64,000 bases of DNA, from positions 1 through 64,000 of the forward strand of contig JALVUD010000024.1 in NCBI GenBank assembly GCA_027035765.1. The letters are read 5' to 3'. The DNA is from Campylobacteraceae bacterium (GTDB lineage: Bacteria; Campylobacterota; Campylobacteria; Campylobacterales; Sulfurovaceae). The notes under the pieces were generated by a model. The model saw only the letters and a program-made list of their open reading frames with translations. It had not been told where the DNA came from and searched no databases. Position 1 is the first letter of the stretch. Each line of letters begins with the position of its first letter. Shown in pieces: positions 60,706-64,000 of this stretch. The position numbers and the translations under genes are program-made.

Positions 60706-61224
60706 TCAGTCGGTACTCTCGACCACCCGGATCTCGTCGATATCGTCGTCTTTTTCGATACTGTCAAGGACCCGGAAGCTCTCCGTATCCCCCTCTTCTA
60801 TTCCCCCGAATACCGTATGAACTCCATCCAGATGGGGTGTCTCGACAAAAGTGATAAAAAACTGGCTGCCGCCGGTATCTTTGCCGGCATGAGCCATGGA
60901 GAGAGCCCCGCGTTTGTGGGGAATGCCGTTGTCGGTCTCACAGCGGATCGCCCAGTCCGGTCCGCCGGTACCGGCGAGACGGGGATTGTCCTTGGAGTGG
61001 GGGCATCCTCCCTGGGCCATGAAACCCGGAATGACCCGATGGAACTTCAACCCGTCGTAGAAGCCGCTGTTGGCCAGGTGGGCGAAGTTGGCCACAGTAT
61101 TGGGGGCTTCCTTGGGATAGAGTTTGATCTTGATGGTCCCTTTGGGGGTCTTGATCAGGGCGTACTGGAGTTTCTCCAGCTCCTCGGGGCTGAGATCGTA
61201 CTCTTTGAGTTTCTTTCCGAACAT
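60706..61224 (-). CDS. Cyclophilin-type peptidyl-prolyl cis-trans isomerase
   Basis: [72 protein letters not shown]. Confidence 0.95.
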   Translation of the reverse strand: MFGKKLKEYDLSPEELEKLQYALIKTPKGTIKIKLYPKEAPNTVANFAHLANSGFYDGLKFHRVIPGFMAQGGCPHSKDNPRLAGTGGPDWAIRCETDNGIPHKRGALSMAHAGKDTGGSQFFITFVETPHLDGVHTVFGGIEEGDTESFRVLDSIEKDDDIDEIRVVESTD

Positions 61225-61358
61225 TATTTCTCTCCTTGTTGTAGAGTCTTTTTGGGCGGATGGGTCATGTCGCTGGCTTTTTCAAGGCCCAAGACGATAA
61301 AGATCGTAGCCAGGACAAAGATCAGCAGTATAAGCAACGGTGCAAATTTCTGGAACAT
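61224..61358 (-). CDS. Small single-TM membrane protein (44 aa)
   Basis: [49 protein letters not shown] overlap with the PPIase start; not in the supplied ORF track. Confidence 0.55.
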   Translation of the reverse strand: MFQKFAPLLILLIFVLATIFIVLGLEKASDMTHPPKKTLQQGEK

Positions 61359-61445
61359 GGTCTCTCCTGCCTTCTTGATGAGGTGGATTGTAGCCAATTT
61401 TCAGCTTTGGTTCAACTTTTTTCGATTATAATTCGGCGTTCTTAC

Positions 61446-61536
61446 GGAGACGTGGGTGAGCTGGCTGAAACCACACCCCTGCTAAGGGTGCGTACCTTAA
61501 CGGGTACCGAGGGTTCGAATCCCTCCGTCTCCGCCA
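61446..61536 (+). tRNA. tRNA-Ser (GCT)
   Basis: GGAGACGTGGGTGAGCTGGCTGAAACCACACCCCTGCTAAGGGTGCGTACC...GGGTTCGAATCCCTCCGTCTCCGCCA with long variable arm. Confidence 0.96.
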
Positions 61537-61590
61537 TTTGATCTTCTTTTTCCTACATTACAATCAATCGATATTTATAAATATAATCTC

Positions 61591-63684
61591 TTATTTCTTT
61601 TCACTCTTCCCTTTCATCTCCTTCAGCAAACGAAGAATCTCCGCGGCACGTTTCGGTTCGCTGTAGAGGAATCCCTGCATCTCTTTGCAACCCATCAGTT
61701 TGACCACCCTCTTCTGATCATCGGTCTCGACTCCCTCGGCAACGGTTTTCAGCCCCATAGCGTTGGCCATGGCGATAGAGGCCTTGACGATGGAACGGTC
61801 GGTACTGCTATGGGAGATTTCGTCGATGAAAGATTTGTCGATTTTCAGCTTGTCCACCGTGAACTTCTTGAGAGTTGCCAGGGAGGAGTAGCCCGTTCCA
61901 AAGTCATCAATGGAGATCTTGCAACCGATCTTCTGAAGCTGCTCGATAGTCCGGGAGCCGGTCTTCTGCGACTGCATAAAGGCGGTCTCCGTAATCTCAA
62001 ACTCGATCTTGGTCGGATCGAGCCTGTATTTATTCAACGTCTCCTCAACGAACTTGGGCCAGCTCTCATCCATCAGCTGACGTCGGGAGAGATTGATAGA
62101 GATCTCCACATTCCCGAGATGATACTCCCGATTCCATTGAAAGATTCTCTGGCAGCAGCGCTGAAAGACCCATCGTCCGATCTTGAGGATCAGGTCGCTC
62201 TCTTCGGCAATGGGAATAAACTCCTGGGGGTGGAGCGGCCCGGCGATCTTTTCATCAATACGTATCAAAGCCTCCAAACCCGTCAACACATTGGTATTGA
62301 GATCAATCTGGGGCTGGAAGACCAGATAGAACCCATCATTCTCCAACGCATAACGAAGCGCCTTTTCGATCAGAAAATGGCGCTTGACTTTCCGATCCAA
62401 ACTGTTGGAATAGAACTGATAACGGTTCTTTCCCTTCTCTTTGGCCTGGTACATTGCCATGTCGGCGTATTGCAGCAGTTCATCCCTATTGGTGGAGTCG
62501 TTGGGGAAGATCGCCACACCGATACTGGCACCAATATTGTGTTTGAGATCCCCCACATAAAAGGGTTTGTTGACTACGGAGATGATTTTGCTCGCCAGAT
62601 GCATCAAATCGTCAGGAGATTTGATCTCCTCAGTGATCAAGAGGAACTTATCCCCGCCAATGCGTCCGAAGATGTCGCTTTTGCGAATAGCGGTTCGGAT
62701 CCGCGAGGCACATTCGATCAGCACCGCGTCTCCGGCGATATGCCCCAGGGAGTCGTTGATATATTTGAAGTTGTCCAGATCGATAAAGAAGACCGCGCCG
62801 GAATGGTTATTGCGTTCACTGCGACGGACAGCCTGTTCCAGATGGCTTAGGAGCATCCGTCGGTTCGGCAATCCTGTCAATCCGTCGTGAGTCGCGGTGA
62901 AACGCAGCATCTCCCGAGACTCCTGCAGCTCCGAAATATCGGTCAGGATTGCGATCTCGTAGGCTTCACGCCCCTTCTCACCATCTTCAAGGATATCATA
63001 GTTAAGCCAGGCACTCAGCTTGCTTCCGTCGGGACGGATTACCGTGACTTCTCCATGGTAGTTTCCGTTGCGGCGGATCATCTCTTTGAGCACACTGAAC
63101 TGCTCGGGAGCGAAAAAACGCTCCAGGTCTTCCAGCCGCTTTCCCGGTTTCTCATTGCACTCCAGACCAAACATCTGACAAAAAGATTCGTTGAAATAGA
63201 CCTTCTCGTTTCGTGGAGAGAAGATCAGCATCGCTTCGGTAGCATCTTCGAAAATTTTCTTGATGAGATTGAGATAATCTCTGGAGTGTTTGTCGGCAGT
63301 GATATCCCTTATGATCACCAACGTGCTTCTACGTGGAGTCCCTTTTGCTTCGGCAGGTATCACTCTGGCCTCGAAGTTGGACTCCTTTCCCTCACGCTTC
63401 ATTCCATAATCGACAATCTGAAGCTTTCCGTGGCGCAGTGCTTCGGTATGGGCTCGCTTCAGGCGCCGGGCAACCGGAACGGGAAAGACCTCATCCAGTT
63501 CCATACCTATGACATCACGATCATGGAGACGGCACGACCCTCCGTCTCCTTCCGAGTAGACATCGAGAAAACGGCCTCGATCGTCCAGATGGAAAATAAC
63601 ATCCGGCAGGGCGTCCAGCAAAGCGGAAAAACGGTGGGGGAACCGGCTGTTTCGATGAACCGATTTCTTTGAATACGACTTCAT
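61591..63684 (-). CDS. PAS-PAS-GGDEF-EAL protein (GGDEF motif reads GGDKF)
   Basis: THDGLTGLPNRRMLLSHLEQ, GRIGGDKFLLI, GLEALIRID, SIDDFGTGYSSLATLKKF. Confidence 0.9.
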   Translation of the reverse strand: MKSYSKKSVHRNSRFPHRFSALLDALPDVIFHLDDRGRFLDVYSEGDGGSCRLHDRDVIGMELDEVFPVPVARRLKRAHTEALRHGKLQIVDYGMKREGKESNFEARVIPAEAKGTPRRSTLVIIRDITADKHSRDYLNLIKKIFEDATEAMLIFSPRNEKVYFNESFCQMFGLECNEKPGKRLEDLERFFAPEQFSVLKEMIRRNGNYHGEVTVIRPDGSKLSAWLNYDILEDGEKGREAYEIAILTDISELQESREMLRFTATHDGLTGLPNRRMLLSHLEQAVRRSERNNHSGAVFFIDLDNFKYINDSLGHIAGDAVLIECASRIRTAIRKSDIFGRIGGDKFLLITEEIKSPDDLMHLASKIISVVNKPFYVGDLKHNIGASIGVAIFPNDSTNRDELLQYADMAMYQAKEKGKNRYQFYSNSLDRKVKRHFLIEKALRYALENDGFYLVFQPQIDLNTNVLTGLEALIRIDEKIAGPLHPQEFIPIAEESDLILKIGRWVFQRCCQRIFQWNREYHLGNVEISINLSRRQLMDESWPKFVEETLNKYRLDPTKIEFEITETAFMQSQKTGSRTIEQLQKIGCKISIDDFGTGYSSLATLKKFTVDKLKIDKSFIDEISHSSTDRSIVKASIAMANAMGLKTVAEGVETDDQKRVVKLMGCKEMQGFLYSEPKRAAEILRLLKEMKGKSEKK

Positions 63685-63749
63685 CTATCCCCCCCTTTTG
63701 AAATACACTTTATTACAATTCTAATAGAATAATCTAAAAAAAATATAAT

Positions 63750-64000
63750 CTAATTATGATCCTTCCGATATTTGGAATGTTTGAGGATCATCACCGACGC
63801 CGTCATCCCCACCCGCAGCTTCACCTCCGGCGGCAGCTTTTCCAGGGTGATGCGTACAGGAATGCGCTGGGCCAGACGGATCCACTGGAAGACCGGTTTG
63901 ACCTTGGGCAGGAGGTTGGGACCGGGGTTGCCGTCGGGGGGCGTGATTCCCCAGGCGATCGACTCCACCCTCCCCTTCAGCGGCGTGTCAGGATAGGCCA
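63750..64000 (-). CDS. HlyD/EmrA/AaeA-like efflux periplasmic adaptor, C-terminal part (truncated by window edge)
   Basis: PVFQWIRLAQRIPVRITLEKLPPEVKLRVGMTASVMI. Confidence 0.75.
   Translation of the reverse strand, partial: AYPDTPLKGRVESIAWGITPPDGNPGPNLLPKVKPVFQWIRLAQRIPVRITLEKLPPEVKLRVGMTASVMILKHSKYRKDHN

Overview
This is a 64 kb chromosomal window. Gene content (SdhABE-type class E succinate/fumarate oxidoreductase, RibBA with a RibA half lacking the zinc cysteines, DUF4212/ActP-like symporter + DUF294 + DnaQ-like + Acs cluster, many sensor kinases and GGDEF/EAL proteins) suggests a Campylobacterota (Sulfurovum/Nitratifractor-like) organism; this assignment is inference only. Most of the window is housekeeping or signalling. 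The standout locus is a complete arsenite-oxidase region (about 18.6-26.3 kb): divergent aioXSR (PhnD-like arsenite sensor, histidine kinase, NtrC-type regulator) and aioBA (Tat-signal Rieske subunit and Mo/3Fe-4S large subunit). The AioR homologue has lost the GAFTGA (sigma54-contacting) loop. The aioX-aioB intergenic region contains no GG-N10-GC -24/-12 element but does carry a sigma70-like TTGAAA-N18-TACAAT upstream of aioB, so this locus appears to be rewired away from sigma54. The 3' edge of aioA abuts a heavy-metal-type response regulator cut down to about 13 recognisable codons, marking a likely insertion junction. Other notable structures: a ~2.1 kb toxin-antitoxin cassette flanked by a duplicated 3' half of tRNA-fMet, next to an IS256-like transposase end; four TGAACA-NN-TGTTCA operators spaced 43/42/43 bp upstream of a tetR gene, with the last one inside a consensus promoter; intergenic heptamer arrays, each about four units; a perfect 13-bp palindrome burying the SD and start codon of a DnaQ-like gene; OvoA (ovothiol synthase); a polysaccharide deacetylase-ankyrin fusion; and a histidine kinase with three tandem periplasmic binding domains.
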